From: Pseudoalteromonas shioyasakiensis
GTDB taxonomy: Bacteria > Pseudomonadota > Gammaproteobacteria > Enterobacterales > Alteromonadaceae
Length of the DNA: 64,000 nt
Assembly: GCF_024518675.1 (NCBI RefSeq)
Contig: NZ_JANIGL010000003.1
Coordinates: 124,001-188,000 of the forward strand
Direction: 5' to 3'
Shown here: positions 1-9,329 of the stretch, one piece after another
Layout of the letters: each line of letters begins with the position of its first letter
Position numbering within the stretch: position 1 is the first letter of the stretch
Program-made: the position numbers and the translations under genes
Notes under the pieces: model-generated
Told to the model about the DNA's origin: nothing
Database searches by the model: none
What the model saw: only the letters and a program-made list of their open reading frames with translations

Positions 1-249
1 AAAATGGTTTGAACGCTGGTTACCGTTATTAAATGCAATGTGAACCGCATTTATAGTTACCGGCGAAGAAAAATCAAAGAACTCCCATTGACTGCCCTCA
101 TCAGTAACATCTGAGCTGTTATCAACAGGCTCAACAACAGCGCTTGATACCGGTGTACTCGTTGAGGTTGACGAGCCACAACCACTGAGTCCAAATATCA
201 ACAAACAACTAACGAGAGTACAGTAGCAAAGTAGTGTGATTTTCATCAT
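1..249 (-). CDS. Secreted lipoprotein, N-terminal part, with a discoidin-like segment (runs off the left edge)
   Basis: The reading frame starts with two adjacent ATG codons at 249 and 246, just after a G-rich ribosome site (AAAGGGGGGG), and stays open to the window edge. It encodes a lipoprotein signal peptide ending in the lipobox LSGC, then a Ser/Thr-rich linker. The visible part ends in a stretch (AVHIAFNNGNQRSNHF) that resembles the beta-strand pattern of F5/8-type C (discoidin) modules found on secreted polysaccharide lyases and glycosidases. The enzyme domain, if there is one, lies outside the window, so a carbohydrate-binding role is inference only. The lipobox and start are seen directly. 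Confidence 0.75.
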   Translation of the reverse strand, partial: MMKITLLCYCTLVSCLLIFGLSGCGSSTSTSTPVSSAVVEPVDNSSDVTDEGSQWEFFDFSSPVTINAVHIAFNNGNQRSNHF

Positions 250-600
250 CACCCCCCCTTTAAATTTATTATTGTGTGTGGTTACCAAAAAAGAAAACCG
301 ATTACATAAATTGGTTAACCTATTACTCACTAAAACTCTAACACATTAGTTTTAATTAACTAACAATTTTATAACTCTTTACAAACAAAAACTTACCCCT
401 TTTGACTTTTTGTATTTTTCTAGCTTAATAACAAAGAGTTAATAACAACTGGCTATTCGGCAATCCTGAATAACATCAAAATAAAAGCTTACCACAAGAC
501 ATTACCAATTTATTTTTTGTCATATTGCAAACATTACAGCAAAAAATAAAAATCAAACTATACTCAATTTAGGCAGCAGATAAACGCACAAGGACTGAAA
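250..600. other. AT-rich intergenic region between divergent genes
   Basis: This stretch of about 350 bases separates the leftward lipoprotein gene from the rightward outer-membrane protein gene, so it should hold both promoters. It is AT-rich with several poly-A tracts. Two related motifs, TGGTTACCAA and TTGGTTAACC, lie near 289-316 and could be parts of an operator. No open frame with a ribosome site, hairpin terminator or repeat was recognised. Confidence 0.5.
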
Positions 601-1356
601 ATGAAGAAAACTCTCCCCTTCTTACTAACAACACTTTGTTACTTTGTTAGTACACAGGCTTACGCTGAATCATGGGATTTTAAAATTGAGCCTTATCTCA
701 TGTTTACCAGTATCGATGGGGACACATCAATTGGCACTGTAGATACCCCACTTGCAGTGGATTTCGACACCATTTTGAATAATCTAGACAGTGGTTTCAT
801 GCTCAGAGGTGAGGCTTTTAATCAAAGCAACTGGGGGCTACTATTTGATTGGGCTTACATGGATTTAAGTAAATCAAAGTCACAACCCGTGCTGGGTGTA
901 TTAGACGCTAGAGTCAGGCAAGGTGTGTTGGAAGTCGCTGTTGCCCATAAACAATCAAGCCCTAGTGTAGGTAATTGGGTGAACTATATTGGTTTACGCC
1001 GATGGGACAATACCTATCAATTTACCCTTGAGCCTAACAGGCTACCCTCAAGCTCTATAATCGATAGAGATGAAGACTGGATTGATATTATATTAGGCTA
1101 CAAAATTGATAGACAGTTTGCAGAAAACTGGTTATTTACCTCATCCGGTGATATTGGCGGGTTTGGCCTCGCTGCCAAGCTAACAGGAAGCTTAAAATTG
1201 GGCGTGAGCTACAAGTTCAGTGAACACTGGGATGTATCTGCTTTATATAAAGGCACTTATGTTGATTACAGCACTGGCGATAAGGCAGATAAAAGTCACT
1301 TTGAATATAAAACAATCACGCATGGACCAATTATTAGTGCATCGTACCAGTTTTAA
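601..1356 (+). CDS. Outer-membrane beta-barrel-like protein of unknown function
   Basis: The 251-residue product starts with a clear signal peptide (about residues 1-22, ending AYA). The rest alternates polar and hydrophobic residues, with many aromatic residues at strand ends, and finishes in SASYQF; a C-terminal phenylalanine is typical of proteins inserted into the outer membrane by the Bam machinery. An AGGA ribosome site precedes the ATG. It stands alone on the plus strand and converges with the RNA methyltransferase gene downstream, whose stop lies only 17 bases away. No specific family or ligand is recognised. A transporter or porin-like role cannot be claimed from sequence alone. Confidence 0.7.
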   Translation: MKKTLPFLLTTLCYFVSTQAYAESWDFKIEPYLMFTSIDGDTSIGTVDTPLAVDFDTILNNLDSGFMLRGEAFNQSNWGLLFDWAYMDLSKSKSQPVLGVLDARVRQGVLEVAVAHKQSSPSVGNWVNYIGLRRWDNTYQFTLEPNRLPSSSIIDRDEDWIDIILGYKIDRQFAENWLFTSSGDIGGFGLAAKLTGSLKLGVSYKFSEHWDVSALYKGTYVDYSTGDKADKSHFEYKTITHGPIISASYQF

Positions 1357-1373
1357 TGTTTGAGGTTAATGAT

Positions 1374-1886
1374 TTAGGTTTTTGCCCATTTCATTTTATT
1401 GTTGGTATCGCGGCTTTGTTTAATAGTCGCGTCTGAACTTTCAACCCCGCCTATTTTGGCTAGTCGATCGTACAACACGACATTACAGGTTGCCGCTAGA
1501 TTCATACAACCAATTGTAGGGATATAAACAACTTCATCACACCAATTTAGTACTTCTTTGCTAATTGAGCCATCTTCAGGGCCAAAAATATAAAAAGCGT
1601 TTTCTGGGTGAGTAAACTCAGGTAAAGGTGTGGCGCCTTCAATAAGTTCAATCACAACCGCTTTAGCCCCCTCAGGCTTTGCTTGCTTAAGATCGTCAAC
1701 AGAAGTCAGTGGAATGCGTTCAATCACATTTTTTGTATCTGTATGAAACTTTTTTGCGTTTAAATAACGCGTACCGGTAAAAAACACATGCTTGGCGTTA
1801 TAACAACCTGCAGCACGTAAAACACCGCCTACATTGGTTGGGCTTTTTGGGTTTATTAAGCCTATTGTCGCGACTAAGTCAGTCAT
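1374..1886 (-). CDS. SPOUT-superfamily RNA methyltransferase (TrmH/SpoU family)
   Basis: The protein has 170 residues, the size of a bare SpoU catalytic domain. The three family motifs are present in order: NPKSPTNVGGVLRAAG near residue 12 (RNA binding and catalysis), FGPEDGSIS near 100, and IPTIGCMNLAATCNVVLYD near 122, which forms the knotted AdoMet pocket. Such enzymes 2'-O-methylate ribose in tRNA or rRNA; the exact target cannot be read from the sequence. The start codon overlaps the stop of ycgN by one base (TAATG), so the two genes are very probably cotranscribed and translationally coupled. Confidence 0.9.
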   Translation of the reverse strand: MTDLVATIGLINPKSPTNVGGVLRAAGCYNAKHVFFTGTRYLNAKKFHTDTKNVIERIPLTSVDDLKQAKPEGAKAVVIELIEGATPLPEFTHPENAFYIFGPEDGSISKEVLNWCDEVVYIPTIGCMNLAATCNVVLYDRLAKIGGVESSDATIKQSRDTNNKMKWAKT

Positions 1887-2383
1887 TAATCAGCGTCCTG
1901 TGTTGGCCAATAAGCCACGTATAAATCAAAATCGTCTAGCTCTACGTCACAATCTTTAACGGTTTTATCTCGCACTGAAATATCAAGATCATGCATAAGT
2001 TGTTTGCTGCCACCATTGTTTAATGGATGCCAAGATGCCAGCCCTCGCCCTTCGTGTAAGCGACGGTAACTACAGCTTTGTGGCATAAAAAAGATGCTAT
2101 CGAGGTTTTCTTTGGTCAATTTTACACATGATGGCACTAACACTTGGCGGTTTTCATATTCACTGCATCCACACGTTTGATTATCAAGGTATTGGCATAC
2201 AATGTTAGTGAAAATAAGCTCTTCACCTTCACGCAGTTGATCTGTTGCTGTAAATTCGTCTTCATCTTCACTGTCAATAAATGTGTTTAAACAGCATTTA
2301 CCACAGCCATCACAAATGGCTTCCCATTCAGGTTGTGACATTTGCTCAAGCGATTTTTTAAGCCAAAATTGATTGTCTAACAT
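1886..2383 (-). CDS. ycgN: YcgN-family (UPF0260) cysteine-cluster protein
   Basis: The start was placed at the ATG at 2383, giving 165 residues, because conserved sequence begins at MLDNQFW; a longer frame upstream adds an unrelated hydrophobic stretch. Cysteines are arranged as CDGCGKCC near residue 26, with further Cys residues (CQYL, CGCSEY, CVKL), the pattern of the YkgJ/UPF0260 group thought to bind a metal or iron-sulfur cluster. The biochemical role is unknown in the family. In E. coli ycgN lies close to ycgL and minC. Here it is about 12 kb from them, separated by accessory genes. Confidence 0.9.
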   Translation of the reverse strand: MLDNQFWLKKSLEQMSQPEWEAICDGCGKCCLNTFIDSEDEDEFTATDQLREGEELIFTNIVCQYLDNQTCGCSEYENRQVLVPSCVKLTKENLDSIFFMPQSCSYRRLHEGRGLASWHPLNNGGSKQLMHDLDISVRDKTVKDCDVELDDFDLYVAYWPTQDAD

Positions 2384-2490
2384 GTTAATACTCAGCGCCC
2401 CTAAGAGCGCGCATTCTACCGCAAACAGCCAATGTGCGCAAAGCAACTCACGTTACGCACCAGGCTGTTGCACTAGATTCGCGCTAAAGG

Positions 2491-4317
2491 TTATTTTTGT
2501 GCTGCAACCCACCTTTTAATTTTAGCTTCTAAAATAGGCATTGGCAGTGCACCGTCAACTAATATTTGAGTGTGAAACTCTTTAATATCAAATTTATTAC
2601 CCAATGCTTTTTTACAGTAATCGCGTAACTCTTGGATTTTAAACTGCCCTAACTTATAAGAAAGCGCCTGTCCTGGCCAAGCAATGTAACGTTCTACTTC
2701 TGCTGTAACATCACTTAACGCCATTGAAGAATTAGCTAGCATATAGTCAATGCCTTGCTGACGCGTCCAGCCTTTGGCATGAAAACCGGTATCAAGCACT
2801 AAACGCATTGCACGTAATTGCTCGTCCGCTAAACGGCCATACCACATATAGGGGTCGGTAAATAAGCCAAGCTCTTTACCCAAGCTTTCAGCATACAGTG
2901 CCCACCCTTCGGCAAAAACGGTATAGCCACCAAACTTACGAAATAATGGAAGTCCTTCTATTTCTTGTTGTAAGGCTATTTGAAAATGATGCCCAGGTGC
3001 TGCTTCGTGAATTGACAGTGTTTCAAGTAAGAACTTAGGCTGCGCTTTTAAATTAAAGGTATTGATATAAAAAATACCCGGACGAGAACCATCCGGTGCA
3101 GGTGCTTGGTATGATGCGCCAGCAGCCGACTCAGCCCGATACGCTTCAACCGCTTTGACAATGTAATCCGCTTTTGGAGCAACATTAAATAACAGTGGCA
3201 CTTTGGCATCAATTTTAGCCTTTACTTGCTCATAAGCTGCAATAAGTTGCTCAGGCGTATCATAGTAAAACTCATCAGAGCTACGTAAGTGTTGAAAAAA
3301 CGCCTTTAAATCGCCCTCAAAACCAACGGTTTGTTTAACCTCTTTCATTTGGGTCAAGATGCGTTCAACCTCACCCAAGCCGATTTGGTGGATTTCATCC
3401 GCACTTAATTCTAAAGAAGTATGTTTTTTAATTTCATACTCATACCATGCCTTACCATTAGGCAGAGCACTGTAACCTATCGATTCACGGCTACTCGGTA
3501 TATATTCATTAGCTAAAAACTCACTCATTCTTTGATATGCAGGTACTAAAGTTTGCATGATCATTTGGTTATAGCCTGCACTAATTTCAACACGCTGCTG
3601 TTGCGTAAAATCTTCAGGAAAGTTGTCTATCGGCCCCCAAAATAAAGATTCAGAAGCGTTTGAAACAATATGTGCTTGAAACTGCGGGAGTAGCTTTTCA
3701 GCTAACGGTTTTGGCAGCACAACACCTTGTTTAATACCTTCTCGCATCATATTTTCAACGCTTTGTAACCAAGCGGTGTATGCATCTGCTCGCTCAATAA
3801 ATGCAATGTAATCTTGAGCGGTATTAAACGGTTGCGCACTTTTACCAGAGCCAAAACCTGCAAATGTATTGTGCGCACCACTCATTTGATTTATTGGCAT
3901 TAAATGGCTTGGAAACTGCTGCCCTTGTAAAATTAACGCCAGATCTCGCGCTAGTATTTCATAACTAAGTAGCTCTTGCCCTGTTAAAGAAGATTTATCT
4001 ATTTGTGCAAGTTGCTGCTGATAACTGAGATAAAAGTCACGCTTTTTAGTAATGTTAGTCTCGTTAATGGGCGCAATAAATTGATTATTATATTCTGCTC
4101 GGCCTAAAAATGTGCCGCCTACCGGATTAAATGCAAGTCCTTCATCAAAGTAATTGCTGACTAAAGTATTGAGTTGTTCAGCCGCTGAAATAACATGGTC
4201 ACTTGGATTACTTGGAGCAGATTCAGCACTTGACGATTGCTGTACCAGCTCTTCCTTACAAGCACTCAGAGATAGTACGATTGCAGTACTTAATAATGCC
4301 AGCTTAATTTGTTTCAT
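2491..4317 (-). CDS. DUF885-family lipoprotein, putative metallopeptidase
   Basis: The chosen start (4317) begins MKQIKLALLSTAIVLSLSAC, a lipoprotein signal with lipobox LSAC; an upstream in-frame ATG would put ten extra residues before it. The mature part is about 590 residues and matches the DUF885 family, secreted proteins widespread in marine gammaproteobacteria. The putative zinc-site region is HEAAPGHHFQ, followed by EGWALYAE, resembling the HExxH plus downstream Glu layout of gluzincins. Peptidase activity is inferred from the motif. It is transcribed away from the prolidase-like amidohydrolase, so the pair may share a control region and a role in using peptides. Confidence 0.88.
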   Translation of the reverse strand: MKQIKLALLSTAIVLSLSACKEELVQQSSSAESAPSNPSDHVISAAEQLNTLVSNYFDEGLAFNPVGGTFLGRAEYNNQFIAPINETNITKKRDFYLSYQQQLAQIDKSSLTGQELLSYEILARDLALILQGQQFPSHLMPINQMSGAHNTFAGFGSGKSAQPFNTAQDYIAFIERADAYTAWLQSVENMMREGIKQGVVLPKPLAEKLLPQFQAHIVSNASESLFWGPIDNFPEDFTQQQRVEISAGYNQMIMQTLVPAYQRMSEFLANEYIPSSRESIGYSALPNGKAWYEYEIKKHTSLELSADEIHQIGLGEVERILTQMKEVKQTVGFEGDLKAFFQHLRSSDEFYYDTPEQLIAAYEQVKAKIDAKVPLLFNVAPKADYIVKAVEAYRAESAAGASYQAPAPDGSRPGIFYINTFNLKAQPKFLLETLSIHEAAPGHHFQIALQQEIEGLPLFRKFGGYTVFAEGWALYAESLGKELGLFTDPYMWYGRLADEQLRAMRLVLDTGFHAKGWTRQQGIDYMLANSSMALSDVTAEVERYIAWPGQALSYKLGQFKIQELRDYCKKALGNKFDIKEFHTQILVDGALPMPILEAKIKRWVAAQK

Positions 4318-4464
4318 AATAAAACCCTTGAATGTGAGTGCTGTCAATTATGCGTGTTGCGGTTAATCATTAGCAAGCTTTGCTGTAAGTTATCGCGCAT
4401 TTATTTACTTAGGGAAAATGAATTGTTAAATTGAATAATCAAATCCTCATATAACCCTAATTAA

Positions 4465-5730
4465 ATGAATAAAAAATTACTTGCTTTGTCTATCGGTCTA
4501 TTTAGCTTGGCGACAAATGTGCATGCCACCACTTACCTTAGCGCAAAAGCCATGCTTGATGTTGCTACAGGCAAACTAAAAAGTCAGCCCTTGATAACCA
4601 TTAATGATGGTGTGATCACTAACATTGACTATAAAAAATCGCCGACTTTAGCAAAAGGTGATGAACATATTGAACTACCTGAATTAACCTTACTTCCTGG
4701 TTTGATGGATATGCACGTCCATTTAACCAGTGATCCAACGGTGCCAAGAAGCGAGCGTATTGGTCAATCAGTGCCACGCCAAGCAATTAAAGCGGCTTAT
4801 TTCGCTGAAAAAACATTAAAAGCAGGCTTCACCACGCTACGTAATGTTGGCGCAGGTGGCTACAGTGTTATTGCAGTAAGAGATGGTATAAATGCCGGTG
4901 ATATTACAGGTCCTCGTATTTGGGCTGCAGGCCCATCACTGGGTGTGACAGGCGGACACTGTGATAACAACCGACTACCACCTGAAATGAAATATACCGC
5001 AGAGGGCGTGGCTGATGGCCCGTGGGCAGCAAGAGCAAAAGTGCGCGAAAACATAAAGTATGGTGCCAACGTTATTAAATTTTGTGCCACGGGGGGAGTA
5101 TTCTCTAAAGGCACAAAAGTGGGTATTCAACAATATAGCCAAGATGAAATGAATGCCATTGTTGATGAAGCCCATATGCGCGGTGTGACCGTAGCAGCTC
5201 ACGCACACGGCACCAGCGGTATAAAAGCTGCAATAGTAGCCGGTGTCGACAGTGTTGAACATGTGAGTTACGTTGATGATGAAGCAATCAAATTGGCAAA
5301 AAAACACGGCACCTGGTTTTCTATGGATATTTATAACACCGAATATACTTTAACCTATGGCGAGCAAAATGGTGTTGCTGAAGAAAACTTAGCAAAAGAG
5401 CGACTTGTTTCAAAAAGACAACGGGATAGTTTTTCTCGTGCTGTAAAAGCCGGTGTTAACATGGTGTTTGGTACTGATGCAGCTATTTACCCACATGGCG
5501 ACAACGCAAAACAGTTTTCACGCATGGTTGAGTTTGGCATGACACCGCTACAAGCCATTCAATCAGCTACAATTAATAGCGCAAAGTTACTTAAACAAGA
5601 CAGTAACCTAGGTCAAATTAAAGCCGGCTTTGCAGCTGATATAATCGCCATTAAGGGAAACCCGCTTGAAAATATTAGCCAACTTGAACAGGTTGAATTT
5701 GTGATGAAAGCAGGTAAAACATACAAATAA
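4465..5730 (+). CDS. Secreted amidohydrolase-family protein (prolidase-like)
   Basis: The 421-residue product has a signal peptide (cleavage after NVHA) and the metal-binding motifs of the amidohydrolase superfamily: HVH near residue 85, the lysine in NVIKFCATGG that is carboxylated in binuclear members, HAHG, VEHVSY, and FGTDAAIYPHG with the catalytic Asp. Similar secreted enzymes hydrolyse Xaa-Pro dipeptides or N-acyl amino acids. The substrate here is not known, but the divergent DUF885 peptidase supports peptide use. No strong ribosome site precedes the ATG. After the stop there is no obvious terminator. Confidence 0.87.
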   Translation: MNKKLLALSIGLFSLATNVHATTYLSAKAMLDVATGKLKSQPLITINDGVITNIDYKKSPTLAKGDEHIELPELTLLPGLMDMHVHLTSDPTVPRSERIGQSVPRQAIKAAYFAEKTLKAGFTTLRNVGAGGYSVIAVRDGINAGDITGPRIWAAGPSLGVTGGHCDNNRLPPEMKYTAEGVADGPWAARAKVRENIKYGANVIKFCATGGVFSKGTKVGIQQYSQDEMNAIVDEAHMRGVTVAAHAHGTSGIKAAIVAGVDSVEHVSYVDDEAIKLAKKHGTWFSMDIYNTEYTLTYGEQNGVAEENLAKERLVSKRQRDSFSRAVKAGVNMVFGTDAAIYPHGDNAKQFSRMVEFGMTPLQAIQSATINSAKLLKQDSNLGQIKAGFAADIIAIKGNPLENISQLEQVEFVMKAGKTYK

Positions 5731-5905
5731 TCACGTTGATGGGGTTAATAATTAATCCCATCACCTTCCCCTCTTATAATTAACATTCCATGTTCGCAAT
5801 TCAACCACTTGTTAACACATGAAAAAATAATAGTTACTACGATATTAACACACTAATTAATTACCTATTTCAATACATTTTAACTTGAAATGAAAACGCA
5901 ACACA

Positions 5906-5934
5906 TTATCATTACATAAAATTTCAAATGATAA
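5906..5934. promoter_or_regulatory. Candidate Fur (iron) binding site before the TonB receptor gene
   Basis: Inverted half-sites TTATCATT (5906-5913) and AATGATAA (5927-5934) sit just upstream of the receptor start. They are the halves of the Fur consensus GATAATGATAATCATTATC, though spaced further apart than in one classical box, so they may be parts of overlapping boxes. Their position over the initiation region would suit iron-dependent repression. No Shine-Dalgarno motif is visible in the same place. Confidence 0.5.
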
Positions 5935-5940
5935 CTATTT

Positions 5941-8352
5941 ATGACAACACATAAACTTTCTTTAATTACACTCGCCTGTTTAACTTCTTTTACTGCAATG
6001 TCTTCAGAGCAATCAGATCTTGAACATATCACGGTTTATCAAAAGCAAAACCAAGTCGTGCTTAACTCTGGACTTGCCACTAAATCTGATATGTCACTAA
6101 TGGAAACTCCTGCTCCTATCGTTGTCGTTGATCAAGAGTTAATAAATTCACAAGGTGTCGATAACCTGCAAGATTTAGCACGTAATATCAGTGGTGTAAC
6201 TCAAGCAGGTAATAACTACGGTATTGGCGATAACCTAATCATTCGTGGTTTAGGGGCCAATTTCACCTACGATGGAATGTACGGTGGTGCTGGTTTAGGT
6301 AATACTTTTAACCCCACCCGCTCGTTGACTAACGTTGAAGCAGTTGAAGTGCTAAAAGGCCCTGCAACCGGTTTATACGGCATGGGAAGTGCAGGTGGTG
6401 TGATAAACCTAATTGAAAAAAAGCCACAATTTGAAGCCCAGCACACAGTGCAAGCTGAAGTAGGCCAATGGAATACTTACTCACTGTCGTTTGATAGCAC
6501 AGATGCAATCACAGATAACCTTGCGTACAGAGTTAATGCTAAAACCGCACGTAGTGATGGTTACCGTGATTTAAAAGATGACCGTGATGAGATATACACA
6601 TCACTAAAATATGTGTTTGATGATAAGCAAGATATCATGATATCTGCGGCCTATATCAAGGATGCAATTGCCGTTGACTCTATCGGGCACCCTATTCGTA
6701 TTTATAATGCAGAGTCGGTAAACGGCAAAACAGCAGGCGAAGTAACTGGCGATGATTTAGTCAATGACCCTACAATGGCTGGTTTACAATTGACCGATGC
6801 ACAACGTGAGCAACTTGCCAACTCTCTATCTGCCTCTGATGGTTTAACACCTTATTCGTTTGGTCATAACGGGATCATTTCACCCATGGCCAAAGACAAT
6901 GAAGGTGAAGAGCTGCGCTTTAAACTGACCCATAATTATTATTTAACTGATAATTTATTTTTAAACCAACAATTACAATATCGTAATTACGAGTCTAGCT
7001 TTGCGCGACAAACTGGTGCCTATAACTACGTTTATTGGCAACGCAATGGTGTGATCAACGAAGCCCCACGTGCGCCGCTTGTTATTGACGATGTACTTTA
7101 CCCATATGCTGCGCGCAGGCAAGAATTTCGCCAAGTACAGGCGGATGAAAAATCATGGCAATACTTTGCAGACTTACGCTATGACTTTAGCCTAGGTGAT
7201 ATCGATAACGAACTATTAGTTAATGCCAATTACGAAGACCGTGATGTACGTTTCACACAATATTCGATTTGGGATAAAGATTACGTGCTCACCGATGAAA
7301 ACGGCGACATCACTTATCAAGGTTCTTTACCTTATATTTTAGATATTCGTGACCCAAATTGGGCTGAAGGTGAATTTAGTGATTACGATCCGCTAAAAAC
7401 CAGTAATTACAATAAAAAAGTACAAGCGTGGGGCGTTGGCATTCAGCACGTAGCCTATATACACGACACGTTTACCACCCGTATTGGTGTTGCCTTTAAC
7501 GAAATTACACAGAAGTATGAACACTTTGGTGTAGACGCCCGTTACCGTGCAAGTGCCGCAGCTGCAACACCAGAAGCAAGCACTTCCGATAATGGCTTAA
7601 CCTATAACTTAGGTGCAACTTATAAACCAAGCGATGATATATCAGTATTTATAAATCACTCTAAAGGCCACACCGCGTATAGTGTGTTAGGTTCAGTTGC
7701 AGGCAATGAGGCCGACCGTGAAGATGCACAGTCACTTAGCACTGACTTAGGTATTAGAATGAAAGGCTTTGATGACCAATTACTGGCCTCATTAGTGGTG
7801 TTTGATACCGCGCGAACTAACTTAGAATATGACAACCCAGCATTTGATGATATGAACCCCGATCCCTCAATTCCTGAGAGTTTTTTTGATGGTGAAGAAA
7901 AAACCCGTGGTGTTGAATTTGACTTAAATGCCTATTTAAATGAGCAGTGGAAAGTGAATATCAATGGTGTTTACCAAGATGCCCGTGATAAGAAAAACCC
8001 CAACTCAAGCACATTTGATACCCGCCAAAAAGGCGTGCCCTATGTAACGGCCAGTACATGGTTAACCTATAGTGCACAGTGGTTTGAACTTTCACAGCCA
8101 TTAAAAATAAGTGCCGGTGTTAAATATGTAGATGACCGTAGTACTAACTCAACATCATTCGGTATTCCCAATGGATATGTACCAAGTTATACAATCTACG
8201 ATGCAGCACTGAGTTATAACGCAGATAAATGGGGCGTACAGCTAAACTTAAATAATTTATTTAATAAAGTGTATTACTCTAAAGCAATGTTTTTAGGTGG
8301 CATGCCAGGTGAAGAGCGCAACGCTAAGTTAACCTTGAGTTATAAACTGTAA
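5941..8352 (+). CDS. TonB-dependent siderophore receptor
   Basis: The 803-residue protein has a signal peptide (about residues 1-21). A plug domain follows, with typical features: PAPIVVVDQELINSQGVDNLQDLARNIS is of this type, then the IRGLGANFTYDG loop and VEVLKGPATGLYGMGSAGGVINL. The remainder is a large 22-strand-type barrel ending in LTLSYKL. The family imports ferric siderophores using energy from TonB. The plug pattern and the Fur-like site upstream favour iron transport, but the ligand is unknown. The ATG at 5941 lacks a clear ribosome site. It was kept because the signal peptide starts there. A rho-independent terminator follows, so it is monocistronic. Confidence 0.92.
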   Translation: MTTHKLSLITLACLTSFTAMSSEQSDLEHITVYQKQNQVVLNSGLATKSDMSLMETPAPIVVVDQELINSQGVDNLQDLARNISGVTQAGNNYGIGDNLIIRGLGANFTYDGMYGGAGLGNTFNPTRSLTNVEAVEVLKGPATGLYGMGSAGGVINLIEKKPQFEAQHTVQAEVGQWNTYSLSFDSTDAITDNLAYRVNAKTARSDGYRDLKDDRDEIYTSLKYVFDDKQDIMISAAYIKDAIAVDSIGHPIRIYNAESVNGKTAGEVTGDDLVNDPTMAGLQLTDAQREQLANSLSASDGLTPYSFGHNGIISPMAKDNEGEELRFKLTHNYYLTDNLFLNQQLQYRNYESSFARQTGAYNYVYWQRNGVINEAPRAPLVIDDVLYPYAARRQEFRQVQADEKSWQYFADLRYDFSLGDIDNELLVNANYEDRDVRFTQYSIWDKDYVLTDENGDITYQGSLPYILDIRDPNWAEGEFSDYDPLKTSNYNKKVQAWGVGIQHVAYIHDTFTTRIGVAFNEITQKYEHFGVDARYRASAAAATPEASTSDNGLTYNLGATYKPSDDISVFINHSKGHTAYSVLGSVAGNEADREDAQSLSTDLGIRMKGFDDQLLASLVVFDTARTNLEYDNPAFDDMNPDPSIPESFFDGEEKTRGVEFDLNAYLNEQWKVNINGVYQDARDKKNPNSSTFDTRQKGVPYVTASTWLTYSAQWFELSQPLKISAGVKYVDDRSTNSTSFGIPNGYVPSYTIYDAALSYNADKWGVQLNLNNLFNKVYYSKAMFLGGMPGEERNAKLTLSYKL

Positions 8353-8373
8353 GTTTATCAGCTATTAAAAGTT

Positions 8374-8415
8374 GAGTGTGTAAGCGCACTATGTGCACTT
8401 TACACACTCTTTTTT
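8374..8415 (+). terminator. Rho-independent terminator of the TonB receptor gene
   Basis: GAGTGTGTAA (8374-8383) pairs with TTACACACTC (8400-8409), and six T residues follow directly (8410-8415). It lies 21 bases after the receptor stop. Confidence 0.9.
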
Positions 8416-8569
8416 CAGTCCTTAATAGCTGAAACTTCCACTGATTGCTAAATTATAAAGAAAAGATGTAAAACACATAACCAAAATAGAAACAACCGCA
8501 AACTAAATTACATGCACAGCACAATTTACAGGCAAATATATGCCGTTACTTGTAGTAAATCTTGCTATC

Positions 8570-8613
8570 AAGTTTCAGCGTGCTAGCATAGTTTTCATTA
8601 TTTATTGAAACTT
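8570..8613. promoter_or_regulatory. Inverted repeat flanking the likely gbsR-like promoter
   Basis: AAGTTTCA (8570-8577) and its exact complement TGAAACTT (8606-8613) lie 28 bases apart in front of the GbsR-type gene at 8622. A third copy, TGAAACTT, sits at 8430-8437 after the receptor terminator. The arrangement suggests an autoregulatory operator. This is inference from symmetry and position; no protein-binding data are implied. Confidence 0.4.
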
Positions 8614-8621
8614 AAAAAGCT

Positions 8622-9164
8622 ATGACATTATCTGAAAAGAACTATGCATTTGTAATGCATTGTGGCGAAATGGGCAGCCGTTGGGGATTTAACCGTACTA
8701 TTGGTCAAATGTGCGGGTTACTTATCATTACCAAAGAACCGATGACAGCCAATGAAATCGCGGATGCATTAAGCATTTCTCGCGGTAATGTCAGTATGGG
8801 CATCAAAGAGCTGCAATCATGGCGCTTAATTAAAGTGCAGCATATTCCCGGCGACCGCAAAGAATACTACGCACCAGCAGGTACAATTTGGGACATGGCC
8901 AACCGCGTATTTGAAGAACGTAAAAAACGCGAAATAGACCCAACACTCAGCCTATTACGCGACAATATTATAGAACAAGCCCACAACGATGATGAACGTT
9001 TCGCTCAGCAACAAATGCAAGAAATCCACGACTTGCTCGAAACCGTTACAAAATGGTCAGCCGAATTACAACGCCTAAGCCCAGAACAACTACAAAGCTT
9101 AATGAAACTAGGCTCAGGCATAGGTAAAGTACTCGACTTTAAAGATAAGATATTGAAGAAATAG
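8622..9164 (+). CDS. GbsR/MarR-family transcriptional regulator
   Basis: The 180-residue protein has an N-terminal winged-helix domain: the segment MTANEIADALSISRGNVSMG (about residues 41-60) is the helix-turn-helix, followed by a wing with PGDRKEYY. The C-terminal part is a long helical region likely to mediate dimerisation. This is the layout of the GbsR group, known for control of osmoprotectant (betaine) genes in Bacillus. No betaine genes are present nearby, so the target here is open; autoregulation through the inverted repeat upstream is the simplest idea. It is followed by a repeat-rich region with no clear terminator. Confidence 0.85.
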   Translation: MTLSEKNYAFVMHCGEMGSRWGFNRTIGQMCGLLIITKEPMTANEIADALSISRGNVSMGIKELQSWRLIKVQHIPGDRKEYYAPAGTIWDMANRVFEERKKREIDPTLSLLRDNIIEQAHNDDERFAQQQMQEIHDLLETVTKWSAELQRLSPEQLQSLMKLGSGIGKVLDFKDKILKK

Positions 9165-9203
9165 AGTTTGCGAGGGACGAGAGTAAAGTTAGCGAGCTTT
9201 ATT

Positions 9204-9329
9204 GTTCTAGGTTCTAGGTTCTAGGTTCTAAAAGTTTTAACCACAGAGGACACCGAGATCACAGAGAAATATACAAGAATTAATGTTCTAACTCTGTGCA
9301 GCGCGAAGCGCCTTTGTGTTCTCTGTGGT
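9204..9329. repeat. GTTCTAG heptamer run plus a long imperfect inverted repeat
   Basis: Three copies of GTTCTAG and a fourth ending in A run head to tail at 9204-9231. Next to them ACCACAGAGGACAC (9240-9253) pairs with GTGTTCTCTGTGGT (9316-9329) with one mismatch, and CACAGAG inside pairs with CTCTGTG near 9293. This would fold into a long hairpin. Sequences of the ACCACAGAGGACACAGAG type are common intergenic repeats in gammaproteobacteria, as far as I recall. The rest of the gene-free stretch 9165-9717 shows nothing else I can support. Confidence 0.7.

Noticed and set aside
1886..2446. Longer ycgN start at 2446
   Set aside because: The extra 21 residues are hydrophobic and not family-like, and ycgN proteins begin near MLDNQFW.
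4860..5307. Three overlapping open frames on the minus strand inside the amidohydrolase gene
   Set aside because: They lie wholly antisense to a gene with clear catalytic motifs, have no ribosome sites and show no recognisable protein features.
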